A stretch of DNA of 64,000 nucleotides from Bacillus ectoiniformans (GTDB lineage Bacteria > Bacillota > Bacilli > Bacillales > Domibacillaceae): the NCBI RefSeq assembly GCF_016908875.1, contig NZ_JAFBES010000004.1, positions 248,001-312,000 of the forward strand, read 5' to 3'. The position numbers and the translations under genes are program-made. The notes below the pieces were generated by a model that was not told where the DNA came from, did no database searches, and saw only the letters and a program-made list of their open reading frames with translations. Shown here one piece after another: positions 23,764 through 34,324 of this stretch (position 1 is its first letter; the number at the start of each line of letters is the position of its first letter).

Positions 23764-25284
23764 TCACAGAAGATGCTCGCGAATATACTTAATATATTTC
23801 CCTACAGTAGACGCAGAAACATCATATTTCTCTGCCAATTTTGTCTGAGACGTTTTCTCTCCCCTGAACTTTCGCCAGATGTATTCCGTTGAAGCAGCGA
23901 GAGCTTTTTTATTTTTCAGCTTCGTTTCAATATGAAGCATTTCGTTGAAAATAGAGAACCACATCATCAAGAGACCGGCTTCGTCATTGCCGATTGGCTT
24001 AAAGTGCTTGTAGAGCTGCAAGGCCGTTTCATGACCTAGCTCAACCCTCGTCTCTTCTTTAAGCTTCGGATCAATCGGCATCCCAAGCACATCTGCCATA
24101 TAGACTTTTTCATGGACATTTAGCGTATCAATATCACAAAAATCCGCGTGGCTCATGACCTTCTTTTGATCATCTGTTAACGACAGCAAAAAGATGCCGA
24201 AGAACCGCTCCTCTTCATGCTCGCTGTTCAGCCGTTTTACAAGTGAAGGAACATGATGTTCAAAGCCTTCCTTCGTTCTTTCCTTTTCATTCCACGGCTC
24301 CTGCCCCTCTTTTTCAGGGCTCAGCTTCAGCACTTGTTTCCATACCGCTTTTGCCGTTTCATGATGACCGGTAAAGTAAGCTGAATGTGAAAGCCAGTAA
24401 TAAAAGCTTGGCTCCCCGTCGTACCCATTTTTATACAATTTCTTTAGCCAGCGGTAAGCATCTTCAAACTGTCCAATTAAGGCAAATGTCACTCCTAGCT
24501 TGAATTGCTGATCCAGTGTCATCGGATGAATCTTGCGAAGAACATTTACCAGTTCCTTTAGCATGCCATATTTTTTCTCATAGTACATAAATACAGCCAG
24601 ATTGCAGAGCGCATGAAGATTGCCTGGATTTTTCTCCAGTACTTCTTCTAGCACCTGATGCGCTTTTTCGATATCCCCTAAATAAAAGTGAGCCAGTGCT
24701 AAATTGTTGTGAGCCGACCAGAAATCAGGAAACTTCTCGACCATTTCGTCCAGACGTTCAACCGCCTTTTCAAAACTGCCGCCTTCAAGCAAGTAGCGGG
24801 CCTCTTCCTGCATCGTGATCAAATCATCTTGCTCAGATAAAAGATCAAATGGATCATCGCTGTCGAGACTGATCAATTCTAAAAGGTCTTCCGCATCTTC
24901 GCTGAATTCGCCTTTTTCATCCTGCTCTAAATATTCCTTTGCGTGCTTAAACGCTTCTTTAAACATCCCTAAATGGGCATAATTATTAGCCAAAAAGTAG
25001 TGACACTCACTAATTAGCGGATCTAAATCATCTAAAATAAAATGAAGCAAACCATTGGATTGCTCGAAATTTCCAAGTTCCGTTTCAACCACAGCCAATT
25101 GACAGGCAATCATCGGTTCAAGCGGATCTAAATCTACGGCGCGAGATAAATACTTCTTCGCCTTTTGAAGCTCCCTCTTTCTGAGAGCCTTTAATCCTTT
25201 TGTATAGTAATACTCTCCTGTAGGAAGAAAAGAAACCACTTGGCCTTTATCTTTCTCTTCTCTTATCTTTGAGTCTTTTCTCAT
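23764..25284 (-). CDS. TPR-repeat protein with C-terminal helix-turn-helix (YvcD type)
   Basis: Cytosolic protein of unknown function, 506 aa. Several tetratricopeptide repeats are visible (for example GLKALRKRELQKAKKYLSRA and AHNNLALAHFYLGDIEKAHQ), then an acidic linker and a C-terminal HTH-like segment (QTKLAEKYDVSASTVGKYIKYI) that could bind nucleic acid. ATG at 25284 follows GGAGG; the longer in-frame start has no RBS. It is conserved next to trxB in Bacillus. Its upstream region holds the 21-bp repeat array. Confidence 0.85.
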   Translation of the reverse strand: MRKDSKIREEKDKGQVVSFLPTGEYYYTKGLKALRKRELQKAKKYLSRAVDLDPLEPMIACQLAVVETELGNFEQSNGLLHFILDDLDPLISECHYFLANNYAHLGMFKEAFKHAKEYLEQDEKGEFSEDAEDLLELISLDSDDPFDLLSEQDDLITMQEEARYLLEGGSFEKAVERLDEMVEKFPDFWSAHNNLALAHFYLGDIEKAHQVLEEVLEKNPGNLHALCNLAVFMYYEKKYGMLKELVNVLRKIHPMTLDQQFKLGVTFALIGQFEDAYRWLKKLYKNGYDGEPSFYYWLSHSAYFTGHHETAKAVWKQVLKLSPEKEGQEPWNEKERTKEGFEHHVPSLVKRLNSEHEEERFFGIFLLSLTDDQKKVMSHADFCDIDTLNVHEKVYMADVLGMPIDPKLKEETRVELGHETALQLYKHFKPIGNDEAGLLMMWFSIFNEMLHIETKLKNKKALAASTEYIWRKFRGEKTSQTKLAEKYDVSASTVGKYIKYIREHLL

Positions 25285-25428
25285 GAAAGTCCTCCGAACG
25301 TACATAATTAACTAATGTAGTATAACATGCCCGGCGAAAATTGATAACAAGTTAATGATAATTATGTGTGGAAAATGAGTGGAATATTGTGTGCGAGGAA
25401 ACAAAATAATGAATGTAAAATAGCTTAA

Positions 25429-25708
25429 ATGAAAACAAATATCCCGTGAATGTAAAGAACCTGGGACCGAGTGTAAACAAATGCGACGCGAGTGTAAACA
25501 AAGTGACTCTTTGAAAAGAAGTGCTTGCTGAATGAAAAAAACACTCTGCCAATGTAAAGAACCCGCGCCCGAGTGTAAACAAATGCGACGCGAGTGTAAA
25601 CAAAGTAACTCTTTGAAAAGAAGTGCTTGCTGAATGAAAAAAACCACTCTGCCAATGTAAAGAACCCGCGCCCGAGTGTAAACAAAGGGACACAAGTGAA
25701 AATAAAAA
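25429..25708. repeat. 21-bp-period degenerate array, locus 1
   Basis: About 14 units in the gap between hisI and the TPR gene. The core RTGWAAASAAM recurs at 25429, 25450, 25471, 25492, 25512, 25532, 25552, 25573, 25594, 25614, 25634, 25655, 25676 and 25696, that is every 20-21 bp, with ~10 variable bases between. A higher-order copy of ~102 bp is also seen (25471, 25573, 25676). All frames stay open and repeat heptapeptides because the period is near 21, but no RBS supports translation. The rest of this 480-bp gap shows nothing recognisable. Confidence 0.9.
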
Positions 25709-25767
25709 GCCGCAATGGAGCGTCATTTAGAAAAATGAGCTTCATCTCGGCTTCTTACATCCACCTA

Positions 25768-26403
25768 TTACTTCCCTTTATCCTCGTGGCGTTTCGCCAG
25801 CACACTGAGAACGTCGGCAAGTTCAATTTTTTGCTCACGAAGCAGCACTAACAAGTGGTAAAGCAAGTCAGCTGATTCCCACTTCAGCTCTTCTGTATCG
25901 CGGTTTTTCGCAGCAATGATGACTTCCGCTGCTTCTTCTCCGACTTTTTTCAAGATTTTATCGACGCCTTTTTCAAATAGGTACGTCGTGTATGCACCGT
26001 CCGGACGGTTTTCTTCGCGGTCGGCAATCACTTCTTCTAGCTTTTGCAGAATCGTATAAGGCAGAATTTCTGTTTGCTCGCCGTATAATGATTGCTCAAA
26101 ACAGCTCGTCGTTCCTGTGTGACAAGCTGGACCATTCGGCTTCACTAGAACCACAAGTGCATCTTGGTCACAATCCAGCTTAATATTCACCACTCTTTGT
26201 GTGTTTCCGCTCGTAGCCCCTTTGTGCCACAGCTCTTGACGAGAACGGCTGTAGAACCAAGTTTCACCTGAATCCAATGTTTTTTTCAAAGACTCTTTAT
26301 TCATATAAGCAAGCGTCAGTACTTCGTAAGTTGTTGCATCTTGAACGATCGCCGGGATCAAGCCTTTTTCGTCAAATGTTAAGCTATCAATATTTACGCT
26401 CAT
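25768..26403 (-). CDS. hisI: Bifunctional phosphoribosyl-AMP cyclohydrolase / phosphoribosyl-ATP pyrophosphatase
   Basis: Catalyses steps 2 and 3 of histidine synthesis. The 211-aa fusion has an N-terminal cyclohydrolase domain (about 1-115, with the zinc ligands in DCDQDA and [11 protein letters not shown]) and a C-terminal MazG-like pyrophosphatase domain (about 118-211, [15 protein letters not shown] and [13 protein letters not shown]). It is the last gene of the his operon and overlaps hisF by 4 bp. Confidence 0.97.
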   Translation of the reverse strand: MSVNIDSLTFDEKGLIPAIVQDATTYEVLTLAYMNKESLKKTLDSGETWFYSRSRQELWHKGATSGNTQRVVNIKLDCDQDALVVLVKPNGPACHTGTTSCFEQSLYGEQTEILPYTILQKLEEVIADREENRPDGAYTTYLFEKGVDKILKKVGEEAAEVIIAAKNRDTEELKWESADLLYHLLVLLREQKIELADVLSVLAKRHEDKGK

Positions 26404-27158
26404 CTCATATTCACTCCTTTGTCTTTTAAAAAGCTTTTCACTTCATTTACACTCGTCTCTTTATAATGGAAGATGGACGCTGCCAGCGCCGCATCGGCTT
26501 TTCCGTCTGTAAACACTTCAAGAAAATGATCTGCATTTCCTGCTCCGCCTGAGGCAATGACAGGAACCGATACCGCCTCACTTACCGCTTTTGTGAGCGC
26601 CAAGTCGAAACCTTTCTTCTCTCCATCGCTATCCATGCTTGTTAAAAGGATTTCTCCAGCTCCACGTTCCACTGCTTCCTTCGCCCAAGCAATGACTTCA
26701 CGTTCGGTCGCTGTCCGTCCGCCATGTGTGTACACACGCCATGAACCGATTGATTCATCATACTTCGCATCAATGGCGACAACGATACACTGAGTGCCGA
26801 AATAATCCGCTCCTTCGGTAATTAATTCAGGACGCATCACGGCTGCTGTATTTAACGATACTTTATCCGCACCGGCACGAAGCATTTTTTTCATATCCTC
26901 AAGCGCATTGATGCCGCCGCCGACGGTAAATGGGATCGCTAGTTCAGATGCTACCGCTTTTACGACATCGACCATTGTTTTTCTTCCTTCGTGCGAAGCA
27001 GAGATGTCTAAAAAGACCAATTCATCCGCTCCTTGATCATCATAGGCGCGAGCCAATTCAACAGGGTCGCCGGCATCTCGAATCTGTACAAACTGAATGC
27101 CTTTGACGACTCGTCCATCTTTTACGTCCAGACAAGGAACGATTCTTTTTGTAATCAT
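26400..27158 (-). CDS. hisF: Imidazole glycerol phosphate synthase, cyclase subunit
   Basis: With HisH, makes imidazole glycerol phosphate and AICAR from PRFAR. The 252-aa TIM barrel has the catalytic aspartates in [16 protein letters not shown] (Asp11) and [15 protein letters not shown] (about Asp130), and phosphate-binding loops GGGI and ASGGAGN. It overlaps hisA by one base and hisI by four. Confidence 0.97.
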   Translation of the reverse strand: MITKRIVPCLDVKDGRVVKGIQFVQIRDAGDPVELARAYDDQGADELVFLDISASHEGRKTMVDVVKAVASELAIPFTVGGGINALEDMKKMLRAGADKVSLNTAAVMRPELITEGADYFGTQCIVVAIDAKYDESIGSWRVYTHGGRTATEREVIAWAKEAVERGAGEILLTSMDSDGEKKGFDLALTKAVSEAVSVPVIASGGAGNADHFLEVFTDGKADAALAASIFHYKETSVNEVKSFLKDKGVNMR

Positions 27159-27886
27159 TATTTCACCTCTTTTAAAGCTTCTGAAACGGTGAATTTACCA
27201 GAATAAATAGCTTTTCCGACAATCACTCCGCTAACGCCGTCCGATTCATATTTTTTCACATTTTGCAGATCTTCAATGGAACTGACTCCGCCCGATGCAA
27301 TGACACTTGCTCCTGTTGCTTTCGCCAATTCCGCTACCGCTTCAATGTTCGGGCCTGACAGCATGCCGTCTGTCGCAATATCAGTGAAGATAAATGTTTT
27401 CGCTCCAGCACCTGCTAGCTCCTTGCCAAGGTCAACCGCTTTTAAGGAAGACGTCTCAAGCCAGCCATGCGTCGCCACATACCCGTCTTTGGCATCTAAA
27501 CCAATGGCAATTTTCTCGCCGTATTTCTTCAGCCATTCTTTCACTAGTTCAGGATTAGATACGGCTAGACTGCCGATGATCACACGGTCCACACCTTGAT
27601 CTAAATAATGCTTCACATCTTCTTCTGTCCGAATGCCTCCGCCGATCTGCACTTTCGCATCTAATTTCTGCGCGGCTTCGATGACAAAGCGGTCGTTGAT
27701 GCGCTTACCGTCTTTTGCACCATCAAGATCCACCATATGAATCCAATCGGCTCCTTGATCGACGAATGACTTGGCCATATCAAATGGAGAATCGCCATAG
27801 ACCGTTTCTTGATTATAGTCCCCTTGCGTCAGCCGAACGCATTTTCCGCCTCTCATATCGATAGCGGGATAAATAGTAAAACTCAT
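27158..27886 (-). CDS. hisA: ProFAR isomerase (HisA)
   Basis: Amadori isomerase converting ProFAR to PRFAR. The 242-aa TIM barrel is homologous to HisF; catalytic Asp near the N-terminus ([14 protein letters not shown]) and Asp in [14 protein letters not shown], phosphate loops IGGGIRT and ASGGVSS. It overlaps hisH by 4 bp. Confidence 0.97.
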   Translation of the reverse strand: MSFTIYPAIDMRGGKCVRLTQGDYNQETVYGDSPFDMAKSFVDQGADWIHMVDLDGAKDGKRINDRFVIEAAQKLDAKVQIGGGIRTEEDVKHYLDQGVDRVIIGSLAVSNPELVKEWLKKYGEKIAIGLDAKDGYVATHGWLETSSLKAVDLGKELAGAGAKTFIFTDIATDGMLSGPNIEAVAELAKATGASVIASGGVSSIEDLQNVKKYESDGVSGVIVGKAIYSGKFTVSEALKEVK

Positions 27887-28518
27887 AAAATCGCCTCCGA
27901 TTGCTCCATTGCGTTTGCAAAATTAGTCAGCAGCTGCATACCGACTTTGCTGCTTTTTTCCGGGTGAAATTGCATGCCGAATACTTTTCCTTCACCGACA
28001 ACGGCCGGGATTGTGACATTGTACGTTGAGCTGGCAATTAAATCTTGCTCTTTCATTTCGCTGACATAATAGGAATGAACGAAATAGACGAAGCCTTCCT
28101 CAATGTCATGCAGGACAGGAGAATGCTGATTAAATGTCAGCTTGTTCCATCCCATATGCGGAACTTTCACCGATTCGCCATTCAATTCAGCCGGGATTCT
28201 CGTTACTCTCCCTTTTAGTAATCCTAGTCCTTGGTGAAGTCCGTTTTCTTCACTTTCTTGAAACAGCAGCTGCATGCCAAGGCAAATCCCAAGAAGCGGG
28301 CGGCCGCTGTCTACATATGTATGCAAAAATTGATCCAATTTTTTCTCTTTTAATAGAACCATTGCATCTTTAAATGCACCGACTCCCGGTAAAATTAATC
28401 CCTTCATTTTCCCAAGTTCTTCTGGTGAATCACTAATGATATAAGGAATATTAATACGTTCCAGCGCTTTGCTGACACTGAATAAATTCCCCATGCCATA
28501 ATCAACGATGCCGATCAT
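27883..28518 (-). CDS. hisH: Imidazole glycerol phosphate synthase, glutaminase subunit
   Basis: Supplies ammonia from glutamine to HisF. The 211-aa class-I amidotransferase has Cys79 in [13 protein letters not shown], the oxyanion PGVGAF and the His-Glu pair in [10 protein letters not shown]. Its ATG starts immediately after the hisB stop with no gap. Confidence 0.97.
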   Translation of the reverse strand: MIGIVDYGMGNLFSVSKALERINIPYIISDSPEELGKMKGLILPGVGAFKDAMVLLKEKKLDQFLHTYVDSGRPLLGICLGMQLLFQESEENGLHQGLGLLKGRVTRIPAELNGESVKVPHMGWNKLTFNQHSPVLHDIEEGFVYFVHSYYVSEMKEQDLIASSTYNVTIPAVVGEGKVFGMQFHPEKSSKVGMQLLTNFANAMEQSEAIL

Positions 28519-29112
28519 TTACAACATTCCTTTCGTTGACGGAACCCCTTTGACGCGAGGATCAATCATCGTTGCTTCATCAAGCGCACGTGCCAGCGCC
28601 TTAAAGACCGCTTCAATCATGTGGTGAGTGTTGTGTCCGTAGTGAACAATGACATGTAAATTCATGCGGGCTTCAAGAGCCAGCTTCCAAAGAAATTCGT
28701 GGACAAGCTCCGTATCGAATGTGCCGACCTTTTGCGAAGGGAACTCAGCGCGCATTTCCAAGTGAGGGCGGTTGCTGAGATCCACGACGACCTGTGCCAG
28801 CGTTTCATCCATTGGTACAAACGAATTACCGTAGCGTTTGATGCCTTTTTTATCCCCAAGCGCTTCTTTTAAGGCAAGCCCAAGGCAAATTCCAATATCT
28901 TCAGTTGTATGGTGATCATCCACTTCCACGTCCCCATCAGCTTTCACCGTTAAATCGAACTGGCCATGCTTCGTGAATAAATCAAGCATGTGATCCATAA
29001 ACGGAACACCGGTCTGAATGTCGGATTTTCCTTCCCCATCCACGGAAAAATTTAAATCTATTTTTGTTTCATTGGTATAACGGTTTAATTCTGCACTGCG
29101 TAAACGTTCCAT
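28519..29112 (-). CDS. hisB: Imidazoleglycerol-phosphate dehydratase
   Basis: Dehydrates imidazole glycerol phosphate, Mn2+-dependent. The 197-aa monofunctional enzyme (no phosphatase domain) has the metal-binding pairs [24 protein letters not shown] and [16 protein letters not shown]. The ATG at 29112 is chosen because GAGGTG lies 6 nt upstream; the in-frame GTG at 29121 lies within that RBS. It follows hisD by 22 bp. Confidence 0.97.
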   Translation of the reverse strand: MERLRSAELNRYTNETKIDLNFSVDGEGKSDIQTGVPFMDHMLDLFTKHGQFDLTVKADGDVEVDDHHTTEDIGICLGLALKEALGDKKGIKRYGNSFVPMDETLAQVVVDLSNRPHLEMRAEFPSQKVGTFDTELVHEFLWKLALEARMNLHVIVHYGHNTHHMIEAVFKALARALDEATMIDPRVKGVPSTKGML

Positions 29113-29134
29113 TTTGTACACCTCATCTATTGTG

Positions 29135-30400
29135 TTATTTCAAGCGTTTTTCGACTGCCCGGGCATGTGCTTCCAATCCTTCTAAGCGGGCAAACGCAGC
29201 AATTTTTTCTCCGTTTTCCCTAATCGCCTGTTCACTGTACATAATCAGACTGGACTTCTTCATGAAATCATCGACTGACAATGGGCTTGAAAAACGAGCG
29301 GTTCCATTGGTCGGCAAGACATGATTCGGACCAGCGAAATAATCACCGATCGGCTCGGAACTGTATCGGCCAATAAAGATGGCGCCGGCATGACGAATAG
29401 ATGCGACTGTTTCTAATGCCTGTTCTGTAATGATTTCTAAATGCTCAGGTGCCAGCTGATTAATGACATCAATGGCTTCTTCCTTGTCTTTTGCTAAATA
29501 GATGGCGCCATAGTTTTGAATCGCCGCACGGGCAATTTCTTCACGCGGAAGTTCTTTCAATTGTTTCTCTACTTCAAGCGCTGTGTCCTCTGCTAGCTTT
29601 TCTGAAGTGGTCACAAGCACACTGCTCGCGCGAACATCATGTTCTGCTTGAGATAAAAGATCAGCCGCCACTTCTTCTGCAATGGCTGTATCGTCTGCTA
29701 AAATGGCAATTTCACTTGGGCCGGCAATCATATCAATATCCACATCGCCAAATACTTCTCGTTTCGCTAGTGCCACATAGATATTGCCCGGCCCTGTAAT
29801 TTTATCGACAGATCTCACAGATTTCGTTCCATAAGCAAGAGCCGCAATCGCTTGTGCTCCGCCCACTTTATAGATTTCCTTCACTCCAGCAATGTCCGCT
29901 GCCACAAGAACACCAGCTGGCAGTTTGCCATCAGCCCCTGGTGGTGAAACCATGACAATCCGTTTTACACCAGCCACTTTTGCCGGCATGACATTCATCA
30001 ATACAGAAGATGGGTACGCAGCTGTTCCGCCTGGCACATACACACCTACTGAATCAAGCGCTGTCATTTTTTGCCCAAGCATCGTGCCAGATTCATCTGT
30101 GTACATCCATGTTTCACGCAGCTGTTTCTGGTGAAAAGCGGAAATGTTCTCTGCCGCTTCTTTAATAATTGCAATGACGCCTTCTTCCATTTCCGTATAG
30201 GCTTCGTTTATTTCCTCTTGCGTCACTTTGAGGCTAAACAGCTTAGCTCCGTCAAATTTCTCTGTCAGTTCACGAAGAGCCGCATCGCCCTCTTGCTTTA
30301 CTTGTTCAATGATCTCACGGACTGCCGCGCGCTGCTCTTCCGTTCCATTATCGACTGAACGCTTTAATGTTAAATCTCCTGTTACCTTTTGAATCTTCAT
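29135..30400 (-). CDS. hisD: Histidinol dehydrogenase
   Basis: Oxidises histidinol to histidine in the last two steps, using Zn2+ and NAD+. The 421-aa protein has [52 protein letters not shown] and the C-terminal catalytic Glu-His in QLAPEHLEI. Start ATG at 30400 lies directly after the hisG stop (30402), with GGCGGTG inside the hisG end as RBS. Confidence 0.97.
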   Translation of the reverse strand: MKIQKVTGDLTLKRSVDNGTEEQRAAVREIIEQVKQEGDAALRELTEKFDGAKLFSLKVTQEEINEAYTEMEEGVIAIIKEAAENISAFHQKQLRETWMYTDESGTMLGQKMTALDSVGVYVPGGTAAYPSSVLMNVMPAKVAGVKRIVMVSPPGADGKLPAGVLVAADIAGVKEIYKVGGAQAIAALAYGTKSVRSVDKITGPGNIYVALAKREVFGDVDIDMIAGPSEIAILADDTAIAEEVAADLLSQAEHDVRASSVLVTTSEKLAEDTALEVEKQLKELPREEIARAAIQNYGAIYLAKDKEEAIDVINQLAPEHLEIITEQALETVASIRHAGAIFIGRYSSEPIGDYFAGPNHVLPTNGTARFSSPLSVDDFMKKSSLIMYSEQAIRENGEKIAAFARLEGLEAHARAVEKRLK

Positions 30401-30401
30401 C

Positions 30402-31043
30402 TTAAGAAGACACCGCCTTATCTGCAATAACCCCTGTCAGACGGTCAACCAGATCATGAATTTCTCCATCCTTCATCCGATAGCTTACCGGGTTTACGAT
30501 TAATCGGGATGTAATGCCGACAATCGTTTCATATTCAACGAGCCCGTTCTCCTTCAGCGTCCGCCCAGTTGAAACGATATCCACAATCCGATCGGCCAGT
30601 CCTATCAAAGGCGCAAGCTCAATCGAACCATTTAATTTAATGATTTCCACTTGTTCCCCTTGCTCACGGAAATAGGTGGATGCCACGTTTGGATATTTCG
30701 TCGCAATTTTTGGCGCTACTTCATTCATCGGTGTATCTGGTAAACCAGCCACCGCCAAATAACATGGGCTAATCTTTAAATCAAGAAGCTCGTATACATC
30801 TCTATCTTCTTCAAGCAAGACATCTTTTCCTGCAATTCCGAGATCAGCCACGCCATATTCCACATAGGTTGCCACATCCATCGGCTTAGCTAGAAAGAAG
30901 CGCAAATTTTCTTCTGGCACTTCAATGATCAGCTTGCGGGAATCGTCTAATTCAGGCGGCAGCTGATAGCCGGCTAAGCGGAGCAATTCAGCAGCTTCTT
31001 CAAATATTCTTCCTTTTGGCATCGCAATGGTCAGCATCGACAT
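30402..31043 (-). CDS. hisG: ATP phosphoribosyltransferase, short (HisG-S) form
   Basis: First committed step of histidine synthesis. The 213-aa protein is the short form lacking the C-terminal regulatory domain, so it needs HisZ, encoded just upstream. Motifs: [28 protein letters not shown], and the PRPP-binding segment [14 protein letters not shown]. The ATG at 31043 overlaps the hisZ stop (TGATG) and follows GGAGGGG by 7 nt. Confidence 0.97.
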   Translation of the reverse strand: MSMLTIAMPKGRIFEEAAELLRLAGYQLPPELDDSRKLIIEVPEENLRFFLAKPMDVATYVEYGVADLGIAGKDVLLEEDRDVYELLDLKISPCYLAVAGLPDTPMNEVAPKIATKYPNVASTYFREQGEQVEIIKLNGSIELAPLIGLADRIVDIVSTGRTLKENGLVEYETIVGITSRLIVNPVSYRMKDGEIHDLVDRLTGVIADKAVSS

Positions 31044-32227
31044 CAGGCTTCCCCTCCATTTGTTGCTTTTCCTACATAAAAACTTACCTCTGCACAAGCA
31101 CTTGTAAAATGATCGACGTTTTTCACACCAGATAAGTCCTGCAGCACGACCCGCTCCCCTTGTTCACGAAGCGCCGCCGCTGCGTCAATAGCTTCTTTCC
31201 GTCTCTCCTGGCTGAAAAGAATACAATGAACGCTTTCTTTTTCCGCCAGCTCCCCAACAGCTTCAAGTAAAAAGTCCAGTCGAAGCCCAAATCCTGTCGC
31301 ACTCGCCGACCGCCCAAACTTCTCTAATAAATCGTTATAGCGGCCGCCATTTCCAATTGGATAACCTACTCCGTCTGCATAGACTTCAAATAGTATACCC
31401 GTATAGTAGCTCATATGACTGACGAGGGATAAATCAAACTTCACATATTGATCAATTCCATAATCCTTTAATAGCGCAAACAGCTGGCGAAGTTCATCAA
31501 TCGCTTCTTGTCCAGCTTCTCCTTCAATCAAGGAACCCGCTTGATCCAGGCACTCTTCTCCGCCGCGAAGTTCTAAGAAGTTCAACAGACGCTGCTTATC
31601 AATAGAAGAAAGCGGCAATTCTTTCACATGCTCACGATAGCCAACATAGTTCTTTTCGTATAAGTAACGGCGCAGCACACTTGCCCGTTCTTCTGTACCA
31701 AGAATTTGCGTAAATAATTCACTGACAAACCGGATATGCCCAATGGAAATCGGGAAGCTTTTCAGCCCTAATTTCTTTAAAGAGGAAACCATTAAAGCAA
31801 TGACTTCCGCATCAGCACTAATCGTTTCATCGCCAATGTTTTCTACCCCAATTTGATCAAACTCTGCTGCACGCCCGCCTTCACGCTGCTGCGCCCGATA
31901 GACGTTAGCTGAATAAGCCAGACGGAGTGGCACTTGTTCTTTTAATAGTTTAGCGGCTGCAACCCGCGCAATCGGAGCTGTCATATCCGGACGAAGCACC
32001 AATGTATGGCCTTGCTGATCTAGCAGTTTAAACAGCTGCTGATCTAAAATGGCTGATGCTTCTCCAACCGTTTCATAATATTCTAAAGCCGGCGTTTCAA
32101 TAAATTGATAGCCCCAGCTCTTCATTTCATTTTCAATCTGATCTTTTATATTTCGTTTCGTTTCATAAATATGAGGAAGGGTATCTCTCATTCCCACCGG
32201 TTTTTCAAACATAAATAATTTCGACAT
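31043..32227 (-). CDS. hisZ: ATP phosphoribosyltransferase regulatory subunit
   Basis: HisRS-like paralogue without tRNA charging activity; forms a hetero-octamer with short HisG and confers histidine feedback. About 394 aa; class-II synthetase-like motifs are visible ([62 protein letters not shown]). Start ATG at 32227 follows AGGTG by 6 nt; ATG at 32233 is a weaker alternative. First gene of the his operon, with its own promoter. Confidence 0.95.
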   Translation of the reverse strand: MSKLFMFEKPVGMRDTLPHIYETKRNIKDQIENEMKSWGYQFIETPALEYYETVGEASAILDQQLFKLLDQQGHTLVLRPDMTAPIARVAAAKLLKEQVPLRLAYSANVYRAQQREGGRAAEFDQIGVENIGDETISADAEVIALMVSSLKKLGLKSFPISIGHIRFVSELFTQILGTEERASVLRRYLYEKNYVGYREHVKELPLSSIDKQRLLNFLELRGGEECLDQAGSLIEGEAGQEAIDELRQLFALLKDYGIDQYVKFDLSLVSHMSYYTGILFEVYADGVGYPIGNGGRYNDLLEKFGRSASATGFGLRLDFLLEAVGELAEKESVHCILFSQERRKEAIDAAAALREQGERVVLQDLSGVKNVDHFTSACAEVSFYVGKATNGGEA

Positions 32228-32300
32228 AATCATCACCTGACCGCATTATTTTTGAAAATCCTTTAGTTCGCTAATATGTTACCACATTGAAGTTATAAGT

Positions 32301-32329
32301 AGTGTAACGTTTCTGATAATTTCCGTCAA
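32301..32329 (-). promoter_or_regulatory. sigma-A promoter of the his operon
   Basis: On the minus strand -35 TTGACG (32329-32324) and -10 TACACT (32306-32301) are 17 bp apart, giving a leader of about 70 nt before hisZ. The leader is too short for a T-box and lacks its conserved sequences. Confidence 0.7.
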
Positions 32330-32375
32330 GAAAGAATATGACTCTTTCATTGTATCCGAACGAAAAAACGAACAA

Positions 32376-32415
32376 AAGCCTCTCAAGCGAGATCACTTGA
32401 AAGGCTTTCTTGTCA
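32376..32415 (-). terminator. terminator after cstA
   Basis: A 12-bp stem with one mismatch (arms AAGCCTCTCAAG and CTTGAAAGGCTT) ends 15 nt beyond the cstA stop and is followed on the minus strand by TTTTGTTCGTTTTTT. Confidence 0.85.
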
Positions 32416-32423
32416 AAGTATCT

Positions 32424-33860
32424 TTACGCAGCCACCGTTTTGCGTTGGATGGCCCGCTTCTGTTTATGCTGAATAATTTTCCAAACGTATAACGCCAGGA
32501 TGCCTAATGTAAGTACGCCGCCAGCTAATAGGGATGTATTGTAGCTGAAACCAAACCCTTCAGGTGCGTAAAAGATATACGTACAAACCACACCACTCAT
32601 AAATAAGGCTGGTACGCCTGCGATTAAGTGAGCTTTTCCTTCTTTTAAAAGGTAAGAAGCAGCCGTCCATAGCATAACTGTTGCTACGACTTGGTTCGTC
32701 CACCCTACATAACGCCATAAGAAGGAATAATCAATTGTTGATAAAATAAAGGCTGGAACTCCTACAGCCAATGTGATGAAAACAGGAACCATCTTTTTCT
32801 CTGGATTGACAAATTTCTCCATCATTTCAGCCAGCATCATTCGAGACGAACGAAGAGCCGTGTCTCCTGTTGTGATTGGCAAAATAATAACACCAAGTAC
32901 CGCTAAAATCCCGCCAAGTGTGCCTAATAAAGAAGTAGAGATTTCATTAACTACGCCTGCTGGTCCTCCTGCAGCCAGCGCTTCTTGCAATCCGCCTGTA
33001 CCGCCAAAGAATGTCATACCTGCAGCCGCCCAGATTAATGCGATTACGCCTTCAGCAACCATTGCTCCGTAGAAAATTTTACGTCCATCAGACTCTTTTT
33101 TCATCGTACGAGAAACGATCGGGCTTTGTGTACAATGGAAACCGGAAATTGCTCCGCATGAGATCGTCACCATTAATAAAGGCCAGATTGGCAATTCACC
33201 CGGGTGAAGATTTTCAAGTGTCAGATTCGGGATGGGCTTGTCCCCCATTAGCAATGCAGCAGCGATAGCTACAGCCATAAAGATAAGGATAGCTCCAAAT
33301 AACGGATAGATTCGGCCGATGATCTTATTAACCGGCAGCACCGCCGCTAAGATAAAGTAGAAAAAGACAAGTGCTAATGCTGACATAAAGCCAAGCGGTG
33401 TGATTTGAGCAATTAGTTGAGCTGGACCTGCTGTGAAGGCCGCCGCTACAAGCACCATAAGAATGAGCGAAATGACGTTAATTGCTTTCTTCACTGCATT
33501 TCCTAAATAACGCCCAACCAGTGTCGGGTATTGTGCTCCACCATGACGTAAGGAAAGCATGCCTGAGAAGTAATCATGCACCCCTCCTGCAAAAATCGTA
33601 CCAAGAACAATCCAGATAAAAGCAACTGGACCATATAAAGCGCCAGCAACGGCACCGAAGATCGGGCCTAGACCCGCGATATTTAATAATTGAATTAACG
33701 AACCCTTCCACCAGCTCATTGGCACATAGTCCATTTCATCCTGCTTTGTATAGGCTGGTGTCTCGTTTGTATCATCTACAACGAATACGCGCTCAACAAT
33801 TTTTGAGTAAACCGCATATCCTCCTACTAGTAATAATAATGCTGCAAAAAAAGTTGCCAT
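32424..33860 (-). CDS. cstA: CstA-family carbon starvation / peptide or pyruvate permease
   Basis: Polytopic inner-membrane carrier induced by carbon starvation in related bacteria; proposed substrates are peptides or pyruvate. The 478-aa protein has about 13-14 hydrophobic helices, with conserved AGLGPIFGAVAGALYGP, GGVHDYFSGMLSLRHGG and GFHCTQSPIVSRTM. This is the shorter, Gram-positive form (E. coli CstA is about 700 aa). ATG at 33860 follows GGGAGG. It is monocistronic, and no two-component or CcpA site was recognised. Confidence 0.88.
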   Translation of the reverse strand: MATFFAALLLLVGGYAVYSKIVERVFVVDDTNETPAYTKQDEMDYVPMSWWKGSLIQLLNIAGLGPIFGAVAGALYGPVAFIWIVLGTIFAGGVHDYFSGMLSLRHGGAQYPTLVGRYLGNAVKKAINVISLILMVLVAAAFTAGPAQLIAQITPLGFMSALALVFFYFILAAVLPVNKIIGRIYPLFGAILIFMAVAIAAALLMGDKPIPNLTLENLHPGELPIWPLLMVTISCGAISGFHCTQSPIVSRTMKKESDGRKIFYGAMVAEGVIALIWAAAGMTFFGGTGGLQEALAAGGPAGVVNEISTSLLGTLGGILAVLGVIILPITTGDTALRSSRMMLAEMMEKFVNPEKKMVPVFITLAVGVPAFILSTIDYSFLWRYVGWTNQVVATVMLWTAASYLLKEGKAHLIAGVPALFMSGVVCTYIFYAPEGFGFSYNTSLLAGGVLTLGILALYVWKIIQHKQKRAIQRKTVAA

Positions 33861-34094
33861 ATGTAGAACCTCCCAGATGTCTAAAACGTTTTTGTCGAAT
33901 AATTTAATTTATATTCTATATTCTGAAAAATTAAATAACAAGCTTTTTTTGAGAAAAATCGCGATATTATTGGATTTTTGCGAAATTAGTACTATTTTAC
34001 TATATGTTTTTAGAATAATAGAATGGATGTGACGATTGCGATACGTTGTTATGACGGGTTGTGGAAGATTGGAGAAAGAAGCGTACAGGAGGAG

Positions 34095-34240
34095 TTGCTG
34101 ATAAGTGTTTGGAAGTTGCTGATATCCCCTTGGAAGTTGCCGATATAATCTAAAAGTTGCTGATATCTCTATGGAAGTCGCTGATAGAACGTCCGCATCC
34201 GCTGATAGAGTACCCGAAAGCGCCGATAAAGCCTCATTCT
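34095..34240. repeat. 21-bp-period degenerate array, locus 2
   Basis: Between yvoF and cstA. Units start at 34095, 34116, 34137, 34157, 34178, 34199 and 34220 (steps 21, 21, 20, 21, 21, 21). On the minus strand the core is TATCRGCRRCTT followed by about 9 variable bases. The same core occurs on the plus strand at locus 3. The reading frames over it give heptapeptide-like repeats and have no RBS. The remainder of this 460-bp gap (33.86-34.09 kb) is AT-rich with nothing recognised except the cstA RBS. Confidence 0.9.
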
Positions 34241-34285
34241 TCTGCAATATCGGACCGAAATCGCGTTGATTTCTCCCAAGACTCC

Positions 34286-34321
34286 ACAAAAAAACCGGCT
34301 TCCCAAGCGGAAGGCCAGTTT
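34286..34321 (-). terminator. terminator after yvoF
   Basis: Stem AACTGGCCTTCC/GGGAAGCCGGTT (with mismatches) and a GCTT loop, followed on the minus strand by seven T. It ends the hprK-lgt-yvoD-ppaX-yvoF operon. Confidence 0.85.
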
Positions 34322-34324
34322 TCT

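Noticed and set aside
25429-25708. CRISPR array
   Set aside because: Units are only ~21 bp with an 11-bp degenerate core and no fixed-length unique spacers; no cas genes are present.
25312-25745. Three overlapping long minus-strand frames (up to 127 codons) over the locus 1 array
   Set aside because: No ribosome binding site, low-complexity heptapeptide repeats in every frame, explained by the 20-21-bp repeat period.
32237-32300. T-box leader for the his operon
   Set aside because: The leader is only about 70 nt, with no T-box sequence, specifier loop or terminator.
33861-33900. CcpA cre site before cstA (AAAACGTTTT)
   Set aside because: Palindromic but lacks the flanking TG...CA positions of the cre consensus.
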